Shown here piece after piece: positions 33,377 through 41,807 of a DNA stretch of 64,000 nucleotides. The stretch comes from Glutamicibacter sp. JL.03c (lineage in GTDB: Bacteria > Actinomycetota > Actinomycetes > Actinomycetales > Micrococcaceae), in NCBI RefSeq assembly GCF_025854375.1, contig NZ_CP107575.1, positions 2,914,001-2,978,000 of the forward strand. The letters are read 5' to 3'. How positions within the stretch are numbered: position 1 is the first letter of the stretch; every line of letters begins with the position of its first letter. The position numbers and the translations under genes were made by a program. The notes under the pieces were generated by a model. The model did not search any database, was not told the origin of the DNA, and saw nothing but the letters and a program-made list of their open reading frames with translations.

Positions 33377-34968
33377 ATGAACAGGCGCTGATTGCCGTCA
33401 AGGATCTTTCGGTGAGCTTCAAAGGATCGCCAGCGGTCAAGAACATTTCATTCACCCTCAGCGCCGGACGTGTTCTGGCCTTGGTCGGAGAATCCGGGTC
33501 CGGGAAATCCGTCACCGCTCGCAGCCTCCTTGGACTGTCCGGCGGCACTGTCCGCGCCGGCAAATTGGCTATTTGCGGCCAGGATGCGTTGGACTTCAAC
33601 GACCGGGCGTGGCAGAAGATCCGCGGCAAGTCGATTTCAATGATCCTGCAGGATGCTCTCATGGCCTTGGATCCGCTGCGTCCGGTGGGACGGGAAATCG
33701 CTGATGGGCTCAAAGAACACAGCTCGCTGTCCCGCTCAGAGCGCAAGCAGCGGGTCCACGAGGTTTTGGAGTTGGTGCGCATGCCGGACCCCGAGCTGCG
33801 TGCCAAGCAGCGTTCCACCGAGCTGTCCGGCGGCATGCGCCAACGCGCGCTCATCGCCCAGGCCTTGGCAGGCAATCCCCAGGTCGTGATTGCCGATGAA
33901 GCGACGACAGCCTTGGATTCGCGGCTCACCGCGATGGTGCTCTCGCAGCTGCGGGAATTGAAGGAGCAGGGCCGTGGCGTGCTGATGATCAGCCACGATC
34001 TGGCGCAGGTATCACACCTGGCCGATGACATCGCAGTGATGCGCGAGGGCGAGATCGTTGAAGCGGGACCCGCAGCCCGGGTCCTGCAGCATCCGCAACA
34101 TGATTACACCCGCAAGCTCTTGCAGGCGGTTCCTTCCGGGGTCCCTCGTTTTGCTTCGCTCTCGGCAACGAGTTCGCCGCTGCCAGCAGCTGCAGCAACG
34201 GAACGCCCCAGTGCACCCCTGGCGCTGTCGGTTACCGGCCTGTCGAAGAGCTTTGGCCAGCAGGTGGCAGTCGACGCGGTGACTTTCGAGTTGCCGCAGG
34301 GAAAAACCCTGGGCATCGTGGGCGAATCCGGCTCCGGAAAGACCACCACCGCCCGCATGGTGCTTGGCTTGCAGAAACCGGACTCGGGAACCGTTGACTT
34401 GCTCGGCGAGCGCTTTGCGCCCAAAACCGAAGCAGAGCGCAAGAAGCTGCGCGAGCAGATGGGCGCGATCTACCAGAACCCGTTGGGCTCCTTTGATCCG
34501 CGTTATTCTGTCGGGCAGCTGCTGGCCGATGCCCTGAGCCGAGGAAAGACGAAGCGAGTAGAAAGCCATCGCCTGGCGGTGACACAACTTCTGGAACAGG
34601 TGGAGCTTTCCAGTGTTCTGCTTTCGCGTTCCCCGCGTGAGCTCTCCGGCGGCCAGCGGCAGCGCTTGGCCATTGCACGCGCTTTGGCGCCGAAGCCCTC
34701 GGTTCTGGTTCTCGATGAGCCAGTGTCTGCCTTGGACGTCTCCATCCAGGCCACCGTGCTGGATCTCCTGGACCGGATTCAGCTAGAGACCGGCACCAGC
34801 TACCTGTTCATCAGCCATGATCTTTCGGTCATCGAGCATATGAGCGACTCCGTAGCGGTCATGCATCAGGGAAAGATCATCGAGCAGGGCGATACTGCGA
34901 CTATTTTTACAGCACCCCAGCAGGAATACACGCAGAAGCTGCTCTCTGCCATGCCCAGACTGCGCTAG
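33373..34968 (+). CDS. Fused dual ATP-binding protein of peptide-type ABC transporter (DppD-DppF)
   Basis: 531 residues with two complete nucleotide-binding domains in one chain. NBD1: Walker A GESGSGKSV (about residues 38-46), signature LSGGMRQR, Walker B VVIADEATTALD (the usual Pro is Ala). A linker rich in Ala/Pro/Ser (about 255-285) follows. NBD2: Walker A GESGSGKTT, signature LSGGQRQR, Walker B VLVLDEPVSALD. Fusion gives an obligate heterodimer. The ATG at 33373 overlaps the permease stop as ATGA. The reading frame stays open far upstream, but that part is antisense-free noise inside the permease genes. Confidence 0.94.
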   Translation: MNEQALIAVKDLSVSFKGSPAVKNISFTLSAGRVLALVGESGSGKSVTARSLLGLSGGTVRAGKLAICGQDALDFNDRAWQKIRGKSISMILQDALMALDPLRPVGREIADGLKEHSSLSRSERKQRVHEVLELVRMPDPELRAKQRSTELSGGMRQRALIAQALAGNPQVVIADEATTALDSRLTAMVLSQLRELKEQGRGVLMISHDLAQVSHLADDIAVMREGEIVEAGPAARVLQHPQHDYTRKLLQAVPSGVPRFASLSATSSPLPAAAATERPSAPLALSVTGLSKSFGQQVAVDAVTFELPQGKTLGIVGESGSGKTTTARMVLGLQKPDSGTVDLLGERFAPKTEAERKKLREQMGAIYQNPLGSFDPRYSVGQLLADALSRGKTKRVESHRLAVTQLLEQVELSSVLLSRSPRELSGGQRQRLAIARALAPKPSVLVLDEPVSALDVSIQATVLDLLDRIQLETGTSYLFISHDLSVIEHMSDSVAVMHQGKIIEQGDTATIFTAPQQEYTQKLLSAMPRLR

Positions 34969-35036
34969 GATCTGAAACTCCAGCAGGCCCACCTGACAAG
35001 AATGGCGCGTTTTATGGGCTTGAATCGCCATCGCCA

Positions 35037-35354
35037 TCAGCGGGCAATTTTGGCTCCGTGCTGCTTTTCATGCCATTCACCAATGGTCACCGTGGAATCA
35101 ATCCGCGCGCCAACGGCATTGGCATATCGTCTGATCGTTTCCAGGCGCGGATTTGAATCGTACTGTTCCATCCTTGACACCCGTTGGCGTGTCACTTCAA
35201 GTATCAGGGCGAGATCATCCTGAGTCATGCCACGCTCAACGCGGATGTCAACCAGGTCAGAAATCATCTGCCGATGAGACTGGGACAGGCTCTTCGCACG
35301 TTGTCGAATTTTTTCGGAAGCCGACAAATGGGGCCAACTGGTTGTGCTTGCCAT
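35037..35354 (-). CDS. XRE-family HTH protein, HigA-like antitoxin candidate
   Basis: 105 residues. The HTH is DLVDIRVERGMTQDDLALILEVTRQRVSRMEQYDSNPRLETIRRYANAVGARI, a Cro/C1-type domain close to the C-terminus, as in HigA-like antitoxins. It follows, 51 nt downstream on the same strand, a RelE/HigB-like open frame, which matches the toxin-first order of higBA loci. The start is placed at ATG 35354 rather than an upstream ATG at 35390. It may also be an ordinary small regulator. Confidence 0.72.
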   Translation of the reverse strand: MASTTSWPHLSASEKIRQRAKSLSQSHRQMISDLVDIRVERGMTQDDLALILEVTRQRVSRMEQYDSNPRLETIRRYANAVGARIDSTVTIGEWHEKQHGAKIAR

Positions 35355-35405
35355 GGCTGAAATGATGATCCTACTCCCCGGGCAGCGCAACTTTAGGTTG
35401 CTTCT

Positions 35406-35762
35406 TCAGGTGAACCGGTATCTTGAGATCGCAAATCCTATTTGCTCGTTTTCATCCCGCCGTGAGCCCGACTGCGATGCCTTCCCGTCGCGCCTGGTCC
35501 GCTTGATGTGCTTGATGTGCTTGTGCAAGCCAACTAGTACCGTGGGGTAGCTTGGAGGTTCACCGTGGCAAAAACGAAGTTTTCTGTGCAGAACCTGCAG
35601 CCTGAGTACATATAGCTCAGGGTCCATCCGCACCGGCTTCAGTGGTGTATTTGCGTTTCGAACATCTACTAATTTCACAGCTGCTGCGTCCTCAAAAAGC
35701 CCCTCGATTTCTCCGAGATAATGGTTTCGCGCGAAGAAATCAAGGACTGTTGAGCCAGTCAT
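35406..35762 (-). CDS. Putative RelE/HigB-like toxin
   Basis: 118 residues. The middle and end follow the HigB/Gp49 order: PELYVLRLQVLHRKLRF (core strand ending in an Arg), then YPTVLVGLHKHIKHIKRT, then SRRDENE. In HigB these correspond to LxELR, the FxKKTxKT loop and the basic RR-D-E helix; the loop here is duplicated as HIKHIK from a 9-nt tandem DNA repeat (around 35503-35520). These changes could mean weak activity or decay. An HTH gene follows, as in higBA. The identification is by pattern only. Confidence 0.45.
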   Translation of the reverse strand: MTGSTVLDFFARNHYLGEIEGLFEDAAAVKLVDVRNANTPLKPVRMDPELYVLRLQVLHRKLRFCHGEPPSYPTVLVGLHKHIKHIKRTRRDGKASQSGSRRDENEQIGFAISRYRFT

Positions 35763-36021
35763 CCAATTCCACGACCCTTTCGTCTGCGGCGTCGTAACTG
35801 AAGACCCACAGGAATGGTGCGTTTTCTGGGTGACTGCATCGAGAATCCGCCCCGCTTCGAGGTTTCATGAAAGCGAAGCTAACTACTAGTCTCCCCTTCG
35901 AACAGCTCTGCTCCGCGAATACTGGAAAACTCTCTTCGTTCAGGTCCACAGCCGTCGGCTGACGGCCGAAAACAGCAAATACCCCGACACCCTGCACAAG
36001 TTGCGCGGAGTATCGGGGCAT
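35740..36021 (-). CDS. Hypothetical open frame overlapping the toxin candidate
   Basis: 93 codons, not recognised. It overlaps the toxin candidate by 23 nt, and its ATG lies at the edge of a hairpin (35980-36020) that could be the terminator of the acyl-CoA ligase gene. The C-terminus WVFSYDAADERVVELDDWLNSP looks protein-like, so it may be the end of a truncated gene whose start was lost. Could equally be non-coding. Confidence 0.25.
   Translation of the reverse strand: MPRYSAQLVQGVGVFAVFGRQPTAVDLNEESFPVFAEQSCSKGRLVVSFAFMKPRSGADSRCSHPENAPFLWVFSYDAADERVVELDDWLNSP
35980..36020 (-). terminator. Possible terminator of acyl-CoA ligase gene
   Basis: Arms CCCCGA and TCGGGG around a 25-nt loop. On the minus strand it is followed by a T-rich tail (TATTTGCTGTTTT). 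It lies 23 nt past the ligase stop. Confidence 0.45.
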
Positions 36022-36042
36022 GAAACCGAAAGGACCTGAAGC

Positions 36043-37743
36043 CTAGATCTTTTCGATCAGCTCATCCTTGACCTGCTTGCGCAGGATCTTGCCGAGCAAT
36101 GAACGCGGCAATTCCTCCACTTGCACCACGCGCTTGGGCACCTTGTAGGCGGCCAGCAGCTCCCGGCAATGGGCACGCAGACCGTCTTCATTAAGCTGGA
36201 CACCTGGTTCAAGCTGCACTGCGGCAACGACCATTTCGCCACCGCGGGCCAATGGCTTGCCGAAGACAGCGGCATCAACCACATCAGCGTGCTGGCGCAA
36301 GGCGATTTCCACTTCGGTCGGCGAGACGTTGAATCCTCCGGTGATGATCAGTTCCTTGGCGCGATCCACGACCTGGGTGAAGCCGTCGTCATCCACGGTG
36401 ACCACATCGCCCGAGCGCAACCAGCCATCTTCGGTCTTGGTCTTGGCGGTCTCCTCCGTGTTGTTCCAATAGCCTTGGAACACCTGCGGGCCCTTGATCA
36501 GCAGTTCCCCGGCTTCGCCCGGCGCTACCTCCTTGGACGGGTCATCCACCGCGACCACCTTCATCAACGTGGATGGGAAGGGAACGCCGATGGTCCCGGT
36601 GCGGCGGCTGGGATGGAAGGGATTGCCCAAAGCCACTGGCGAGGATTCGGTCATCCCGTAGCCTTCGACCAGCAACCCGCCGGACATTGATTCCCACAGT
36701 TCCACGACATGGTCGGGAAGGTTCATGGCGCCGGAAATGCAGTACTTGGCGCTCTTGAGCGACATGCCGCGTTCCTTGGCTGCCAGCGCGGTGCGTTCGT
36801 AGATCGGTGGCACGGCGCAGTACACCGTGGCCGGCGACTTCTTCCAGGCATCGAGGATCATCTCGGCATCGAACTTCGGGAAGAGCACCAAAAGCCCCTG
36901 CTTCTTCACGCCGAACGTCAGGTACAGGGTCATGCCAAAGGCGTGGAACATCGGCAGGATCGCGTAGAGGATCTCCTCGCGCTCCTTGGCGCCCAGCATC
37001 CAAGCCTCGCCCTGCAACGCGTTGGAATACAGGTTGAAGTGGGTGAGCATCGCGCCCTTGGGGTGGCCAGTGGTGCCCGAGGTGTACTGTATGACAGCCA
37101 GGTCGTTGACTTCAGGGTGCGGGTGATTGGCATCGAGCCGGCCGCCGGCAAGCAATTCTTTCCACGCGGTGGTTCCCGAGGTGCGGGCGGTCAGCGACGC
37201 CTTGGTGTCGCGCAGCTTCTTCACCGGCAGGTTCAATGCCAGCTTTTTCAGCGGCGGGAAGGCATCGAGCAGGTTCACTGCGACGACTGCATCGAGCTGC
37301 ACGTCCTTGGGGAACTCTTGAAGTATTCCCGCGACCTTGTCCCAGGCGATGGCAACGCGGGCCTGGTGGTCCTCGAACTGGTGGCGCAGCTCGCGGGCGG
37401 TGTACAGCGGATTGTGCTCCACCACCACGGCGCCCAGGCGCAAGACAGCGTAGAACGCCACGACATGCTGCGGGCAGTTCGGCAGGATCAGCGCCACGCG
37501 GTCCCCGGCGCGCACCCCAAGCTTGCGCAGGCCTTCGGCGGCTTGCTCCACTTGCTCGCCGAGCTGCGCGTAGCTGGTGCGCCGTCCGAAGAATTCCGTG
37601 GCAGGGCTCTGTCCGGCTTCGGCCACCGAGCGCTCGAACATGCGGCTGAGCGGTTCGGTGGGCAGATCAATTTCAGCAGGGACACCTGGCTGGTAATTAG
37701 CCACCCATGCGGGCGCAGCGCTTCTCTCCATAGCTCCCATCAT
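36043..37743 (-). CDS. Long-chain fatty-acid--CoA ligase (AMP-forming)
   Basis: 566 residues, ANL superfamily. Motifs: P-loop YTSGTTGHPKGAMLTH, VEGYGMTESSP, DGWLRSGDVV (Asp for ribose) and the C-terminal catalytic Lys in LPRSLLGKILRKQV. It activates fatty acids to acyl-CoA through an acyl-adenylate, at the inner face of the membrane. The start is ATG 37743 or a later Met5 at 37731, which is preceded by GGGAG. It is monocistronic and divergent from the NERD-helicase gene. It may feed the acyl-CoA dehydrogenase and thiolase in the window, but there is no physical linkage. Confidence 0.92.
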   Translation of the reverse strand: MMGAMERSAAPAWVANYQPGVPAEIDLPTEPLSRMFERSVAEAGQSPATEFFGRRTSYAQLGEQVEQAAEGLRKLGVRAGDRVALILPNCPQHVVAFYAVLRLGAVVVEHNPLYTARELRHQFEDHQARVAIAWDKVAGILQEFPKDVQLDAVVAVNLLDAFPPLKKLALNLPVKKLRDTKASLTARTSGTTAWKELLAGGRLDANHPHPEVNDLAVIQYTSGTTGHPKGAMLTHFNLYSNALQGEAWMLGAKEREEILYAILPMFHAFGMTLYLTFGVKKQGLLVLFPKFDAEMILDAWKKSPATVYCAVPPIYERTALAAKERGMSLKSAKYCISGAMNLPDHVVELWESMSGGLLVEGYGMTESSPVALGNPFHPSRRTGTIGVPFPSTLMKVVAVDDPSKEVAPGEAGELLIKGPQVFQGYWNNTEETAKTKTEDGWLRSGDVVTVDDDGFTQVVDRAKELIITGGFNVSPTEVEIALRQHADVVDAAVFGKPLARGGEMVVAAVQLEPGVQLNEDGLRAHCRELLAAYKVPKRVVQVEELPRSLLGKILRKQVKDELIEKI

Positions 37744-37881
37744 GCCCTACGCGCTGGTAGCAACGCGATTCGCTGACCGTCTGCGAAGCGCCGGCGCATG
37801 TGGCCAGCGAAATGTCCGCGGCACGAACTAGACTGCGAACTAAGTTAGAGAAACGCTTGCGCCCAGGCCCCGGAGGCAACC

Positions 37882-39579
37882 ATGGCACACTGTTTTCCGC
37901 ACGACCCTGAGTTCACTGAGAAGACCGCCGCCGAGCAGAAGGTATTCGAGATCCTTCGCCGGTCATTGCCCGATGACGTCTTGCTCTTCCATTCGGTGCA
38001 GTTGCGCAATCAGCGCGCAGAGCACGAAATCGATCTCCTGGTGGTGTGGCCCCACGTTGGCATTGCAGTCATCGAGGTCAAGGGCGGCCGCCTCAGCGTT
38101 GAAGACGGCGCCTGGTACCAATCCGATAGCAAGGGAAAGCACAAGATCCAAAGCCCCATGGCCCAGGTGCAAAGTGCCGCCCATGCGCTCAAGAGCGTCT
38201 TGTCCCCGCTGATGGGCACGCCGATCACCAGTCGGCTAGCCGACGTCGTGTGCTTCCCGTACACCGACTGGCCCGATCACTACAGCTCCGTAGGGGTGCC
38301 CCGGGAGCTGATCATCGATCGCGGCCAGCTGGAGGACATTGCCGCCCTGCTGCGCAGCGCCATCGAAGAACAAGGCGGGGGCCTGGCAGGGCTGAGTCCC
38401 GAGTTCGCGCAGCGGATGATCAAGCACCTGACCGGGGACACCGGCCCCATTGGCGAATCCGATGATTCGCGCGGTGCCATTGAGGCGTTGTCCAATGAGG
38501 ACGTGCAAGAGACGCTCACCAGCAGGCAATCGATCCTGCTCGCTTCGACTCGCTCATTGAACCGGGTGAGTTTCATCGGTGGCGCAGGCAGCGGCAAAAC
38601 CTGGATGGCCTTGGAGAAAGCGCGTCAACTAGCCAAGGATGGGCTGCGCGTAGGCTTGTTTTGCTATAACAAGGGCCTGGGCCATTACCTGAAATCCCAG
38701 GTGGATCTGTGGCGACAGAACAAGCCGGGCCACACCGGTGAATTCCATGAGTTCGCGCGTTCGGTCGGCGTTCCTGATGGCAGTGGCCAGGAATACTTCG
38801 ATATCACCATGCCGCAGCTGCTCAGCGAGCTAGGTCCTTCCCTGCCCCGGGCGCACAAGTTCGATGCCGTCATCGTCGATGAGGCCCAGGACTTCGCCCC
38901 GGGCTGGTGGGAGGCCTTGCTTGCATGCACCAAGGATCCGCTGCATGGAAAGGTCTATGCTTTCCTGGACAACCGCCAAGACGTCTATCAACGGTGGAGT
39001 GGCGAAAACATCGGAGAAGGCAGCCGGCTGGTTCCCATTCATGTCGACGACAATCTGCGCAACACCAAAAGCATCGCCCGCACGTTCAAGGACATCATTG
39101 GCAATAACGCCAAGCTACGCGGTGGCGAGGGGCTGCCGGTTCGTTTCGTCCAGTGCTCAACGCAAGCCGCCGTGGATGTCGCCTCGGATTGCGTGGATCG
39201 ATTGATCGATGAAGGATGGGCGAATAACCAGATCGCCTTGCTGACTACCAACCACCGGCATCCCATCCACCTCGACCATTTCCAAAACGGCACCATCGAT
39301 TCGGAATATTGGCCTGCTTTCCACGCCCGCGAGGAAGAATTCTATGGCCATGTGCTGGGATTCAAGGGGCTGGAACGAAGCGTGGTCATACTGTGCGTGA
39401 ATGGCTTCAAGGACATGGACCGGGCCACCGAGCAGCTGTATGTCGGATTCTCACGCGCGCGCAGCCTGCTGGTGGTGGTCGGTGACCGCGACTTGATCGA
39501 TCAAGCCAGCGGCGAGAACCTGCAGATTTCGTTGCACGGTGCCCTGCCCTGGGGCCAACCCGGCATGGCCAGCAGCTAG
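37882..39579 (+). CDS. NERD-nuclease domain fused to UvrD/Rep-like superfamily 1 ATPase
   Basis: 565 residues. The N-terminal NERD domain (about 15-130) carries ELHEIDLLVV-type nuclease residues as AEHEIDLLVVWPHVGIAVIEVKGG (Glu, Asp and E-x-K as in restriction-endonuclease folds). The ATPase part has Walker A GGAGSGKT at about 233-240, Walker B VDEAQDF at about 331, VDDNLRNT and a C-terminal TEQLYVGFSRAR motif VI. It probably processes DNA ends or foreign DNA. GGAGG precedes the ATG at 37882. No other defence gene adjoins it. It ends tail to tail with the NrtR-like gene, overlapping by 4 nt. Confidence 0.87.
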   Translation: MAHCFPHDPEFTEKTAAEQKVFEILRRSLPDDVLLFHSVQLRNQRAEHEIDLLVVWPHVGIAVIEVKGGRLSVEDGAWYQSDSKGKHKIQSPMAQVQSAAHALKSVLSPLMGTPITSRLADVVCFPYTDWPDHYSSVGVPRELIIDRGQLEDIAALLRSAIEEQGGGLAGLSPEFAQRMIKHLTGDTGPIGESDDSRGAIEALSNEDVQETLTSRQSILLASTRSLNRVSFIGGAGSGKTWMALEKARQLAKDGLRVGLFCYNKGLGHYLKSQVDLWRQNKPGHTGEFHEFARSVGVPDGSGQEYFDITMPQLLSELGPSLPRAHKFDAVIVDEAQDFAPGWWEALLACTKDPLHGKVYAFLDNRQDVYQRWSGENIGEGSRLVPIHVDDNLRNTKSIARTFKDIIGNNAKLRGGEGLPVRFVQCSTQAAVDVASDCVDRLIDEGWANNQIALLTTNHRHPIHLDHFQNGTIDSEYWPAFHAREEEFYGHVLGFKGLERSVVILCVNGFKDMDRATEQLYVGFSRARSLLVVVGDRDLIDQASGENLQISLHGALPWGQPGMASS

Positions 39580-40205
39580 GCCGATCGGACCCACTTCCAG
39601 CTCGCCGGCGGGCGCCCGGTTCCCACGGCAATCGCCGGCAGCTTTTCAACGGCTTTATTGGCTGCCAGCGCGCGGCCAACGTTGTTCACCACCGGTTCGG
39701 GACGCGAGGCGGCAGCGGCCAGTTCCTTCATGCGCGCCACCACGTCTGCGGTGGTGAATTGCTCCCCGAGCAGGCGCCGGGTCAGTGGCAGGTTGACCCA
39801 CAAGGAGTCCAGCAGCATCCCAGCAGCGCGGGCGATGATCGCGTTGTGGTCAAAAGGCAGCTGCGGCAGATTGCTGAGGGGTTCAGCCTTGGCCCTTTCA
39901 TCGCCAGGCAGGTGCTCCAAAATCACCAGATGCGCCATGGACAGCGTCGGACCGCGCTCATCTCGCTCAAAGTCGTCGAATACCGCCACCAGTTCCGCCT
40001 CTGTTTCCGCTGTGACACCGGCCTTATCGGCCAGTGCCCGGGCCACTGCTTCGCGCAGCCGCTCATGGGAGTTAAGCAGCACGCCGGGCAGCGCGTGCTC
40101 TGCTGCATAGGGCTCCCACTCGCGGCGCGCTGTCACCACATGCAGGGCGTCGTTCAGGACAATCAGCGGTACGGCGTCAATGGAGACAAGGGGCTGGTTA
40201 GGCAT
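39576..40205 (-). CDS. nrtR: NrtR-like NAD-salvage repressor (Nudix-related + winged helix)
   Basis: 209 residues. The N-terminal part has a Nudix-like fold whose box is degenerate (LPGVLLNSHERLREAVARALADKAGV; no GG and no REVxEE), so it should bind rather than hydrolyse ADP-ribose-type ligands. The C-terminal winged helix is FTTADVVARMKELAAA ... NVGRALAANKAVEKLPAIAVGTGRPPASWKW, as in NrtR. It is third in the prs-nadV-nrtR operon, 45 nt after nadV. The ATG at 40205 has GGGAAGC just upstream. The palindrome before prs is the expected operator, giving autoregulation. Confidence 0.82.
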   Translation of the reverse strand: MPNQPLVSIDAVPLIVLNDALHVVTARREWEPYAAEHALPGVLLNSHERLREAVARALADKAGVTAETEAELVAVFDDFERDERGPTLSMAHLVILEHLPGDERAKAEPLSNLPQLPFDHNAIIARAAGMLLDSLWVNLPLTRRLLGEQFTTADVVARMKELAAAASRPEPVVNNVGRALAANKAVEKLPAIAVGTGRPPASWKWVRSA

Positions 40206-40250
40206 GCTTCCCATCTTATTCGCCGCCCGCACTACCCTGGCACAGTCCGG

Positions 40251-41792
40251 CTAGGCGATGTTGCCCAGTACGGCTCGAACGTCCTTGAAGGATTGGACCT
40301 TCAAGAATTCGCCATCCATCCACACCGGTTCCAGCAGTGATTCTGCCTCGTCCTGCTTGCTGGCCCGCTCCACCAGGTACAGCTCCCCCTGGCTATCGCG
40401 CTTCACTGCCAGCCGCCCGATGGCCGACTTTTTCATGCCCGAGTCGGTCACAGGATCCTTGAGCAGGTCATAGCCTTCACCGTCAATTTGGGCCCAGGTG
40501 GCCTTGACCGCGGAAGAGAAGGTATCCCGGGTGACGTACTGGTAGGTGAATGAGCCAACGCCGAAGACAATATTCGAGGCCGCGAACCCGAGGCTCTCCA
40601 AGCGCTCGGTAATGTCCTTGGCTCGTGCGGGGGTGATGGAATCCCCGTAGATCAGCCCGATGTGCGCATCCAGCTCCTTGAATCCAGCCGCGTTGATGGT
40701 GCCCCCGAATTCATTCCACAGCAGCTGCACCGCACCAAAGTAGGCGGGGTCGGTTTCCGGGCTCTTGGCCCCATCGGCCTGGAGAATCCCTGGATTGCTC
40801 CGGGTGCCGCAGACGATGTCGGCCGGGTCGCCCGAGTCGGGACGGATCACCAGCTTGCCCTCGCGTTCCATGATTCGATCCTTCAGCGCGGGAAGGATTT
40901 CGCCCAGCACGCTCCAGAAGTCCATGGTGTCTGAAACCACCGAGACGTTGCCCGCCGGGTGCTGATCCAAGATCCGGCTGAAGGTCGCCAGCTCGTCCTC
41001 GTGCGCAATCCCCGCGCACATCACCGAGTGCTCGGTAGCAGGGATGGAACCGAGGATCTGCCCGTTCTGACTGTCTGGCTGTGATGGGTAGTAGCGGTTC
41101 ACCCAGTCAATGGTGGCCAGTGAGTCCGAGCCGGTGAAGGAGAGCAGGTGGCCTGCGCCGGACATGGCTGCCGCGTGGGCTCCGCCCATGCCGCGGAAGC
41201 TGAAGTCGTGCAGCTGCCAGTTCACGAAGGCGGTGTCCCCGCCGGTGCGTTCGGCCGCCGCGTCCAGCAGTCGCCGGTACGCATCTGCGGTGGTGGCCGA
41301 GGTGGAGGCCTGCCAGATTTCTGCCGACAGCACGGTCTCGATGTAGTTGGTGAGCCAGAAGAAGCCAGGCAAGGTGTTTTCCACGGTGAAGCTCGGCACC
41401 CGCAGCGGGACGCGGGTACCTTCCGGCAGCGAGCGGAAGACCAATGGCAGGAAACCCAGCTGGTGCAGTTCGCGGATGTGGCTGGTGTCGATGCCGTGCT
41501 CTGGCCCCAGGACACTGGCCAGCTTCTGTTCGTACTCGGCGATGGCCTCATCTTCGTCGGCGGCGAAGAACGGGGCGAAGGCTTCAACGCAGTAGGACTG
41601 GATGAAGGCCTGGAGCCCGAAGTGCACCACGTGCTCGACGCCGTCGACTCGCGAGGCGCGGTTGGTGTAGTTCGAGTAGACCGTGGTGGTGCCCTGCGGG
41701 TAGAGCGCCTTGTGGCCGAGCTTGTAGCAGTCGGTGAGGAAGAGCGGTGCGGTCACCGAGGGCGTGGTGATGGTGGGGGCGAGCAGGTTCAT
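40251..41792 (-). CDS. nadV: Nicotinamide phosphoribosyltransferase (NadV/NAMPT)
   Basis: 513 residues. It converts nicotinamide and PRPP to NMN for NAD salvage. NAMPT-type features: TDCYKLGHKALYPQGTTTVYSNYTNRASR at the N-terminus, HDFSFRGMGG, SVVSDTMDFW, VIRPDSGDPADI (PRPP/phosphate site) and YGDSITPARAKDITERL. The length and motif set separate it from PncB. It follows a PRPP synthetase by 15 nt with an AAAGGAAG ribosome site, so the substrate-making enzyme is co-expressed, and it precedes the NrtR-like regulator. Confidence 0.95.
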   Translation of the reverse strand: MNLLAPTITTPSVTAPLFLTDCYKLGHKALYPQGTTTVYSNYTNRASRVDGVEHVVHFGLQAFIQSYCVEAFAPFFAADEDEAIAEYEQKLASVLGPEHGIDTSHIRELHQLGFLPLVFRSLPEGTRVPLRVPSFTVENTLPGFFWLTNYIETVLSAEIWQASTSATTADAYRRLLDAAAERTGGDTAFVNWQLHDFSFRGMGGAHAAAMSGAGHLLSFTGSDSLATIDWVNRYYPSQPDSQNGQILGSIPATEHSVMCAGIAHEDELATFSRILDQHPAGNVSVVSDTMDFWSVLGEILPALKDRIMEREGKLVIRPDSGDPADIVCGTRSNPGILQADGAKSPETDPAYFGAVQLLWNEFGGTINAAGFKELDAHIGLIYGDSITPARAKDITERLESLGFAASNIVFGVGSFTYQYVTRDTFSSAVKATWAQIDGEGYDLLKDPVTDSGMKKSAIGRLAVKRDSQGELYLVERASKQDEAESLLEPVWMDGEFLKVQSFKDVRAVLGNIA

Positions 41793-41807
41793 GATGCTTC
41801 CTTTGTC

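Noticed and set aside
35503-35520. Tandem 9-nt repeat as a possible CRISPR or recombination repeat
   Set aside because: Only two copies, inside an open frame, with no spacer structure.
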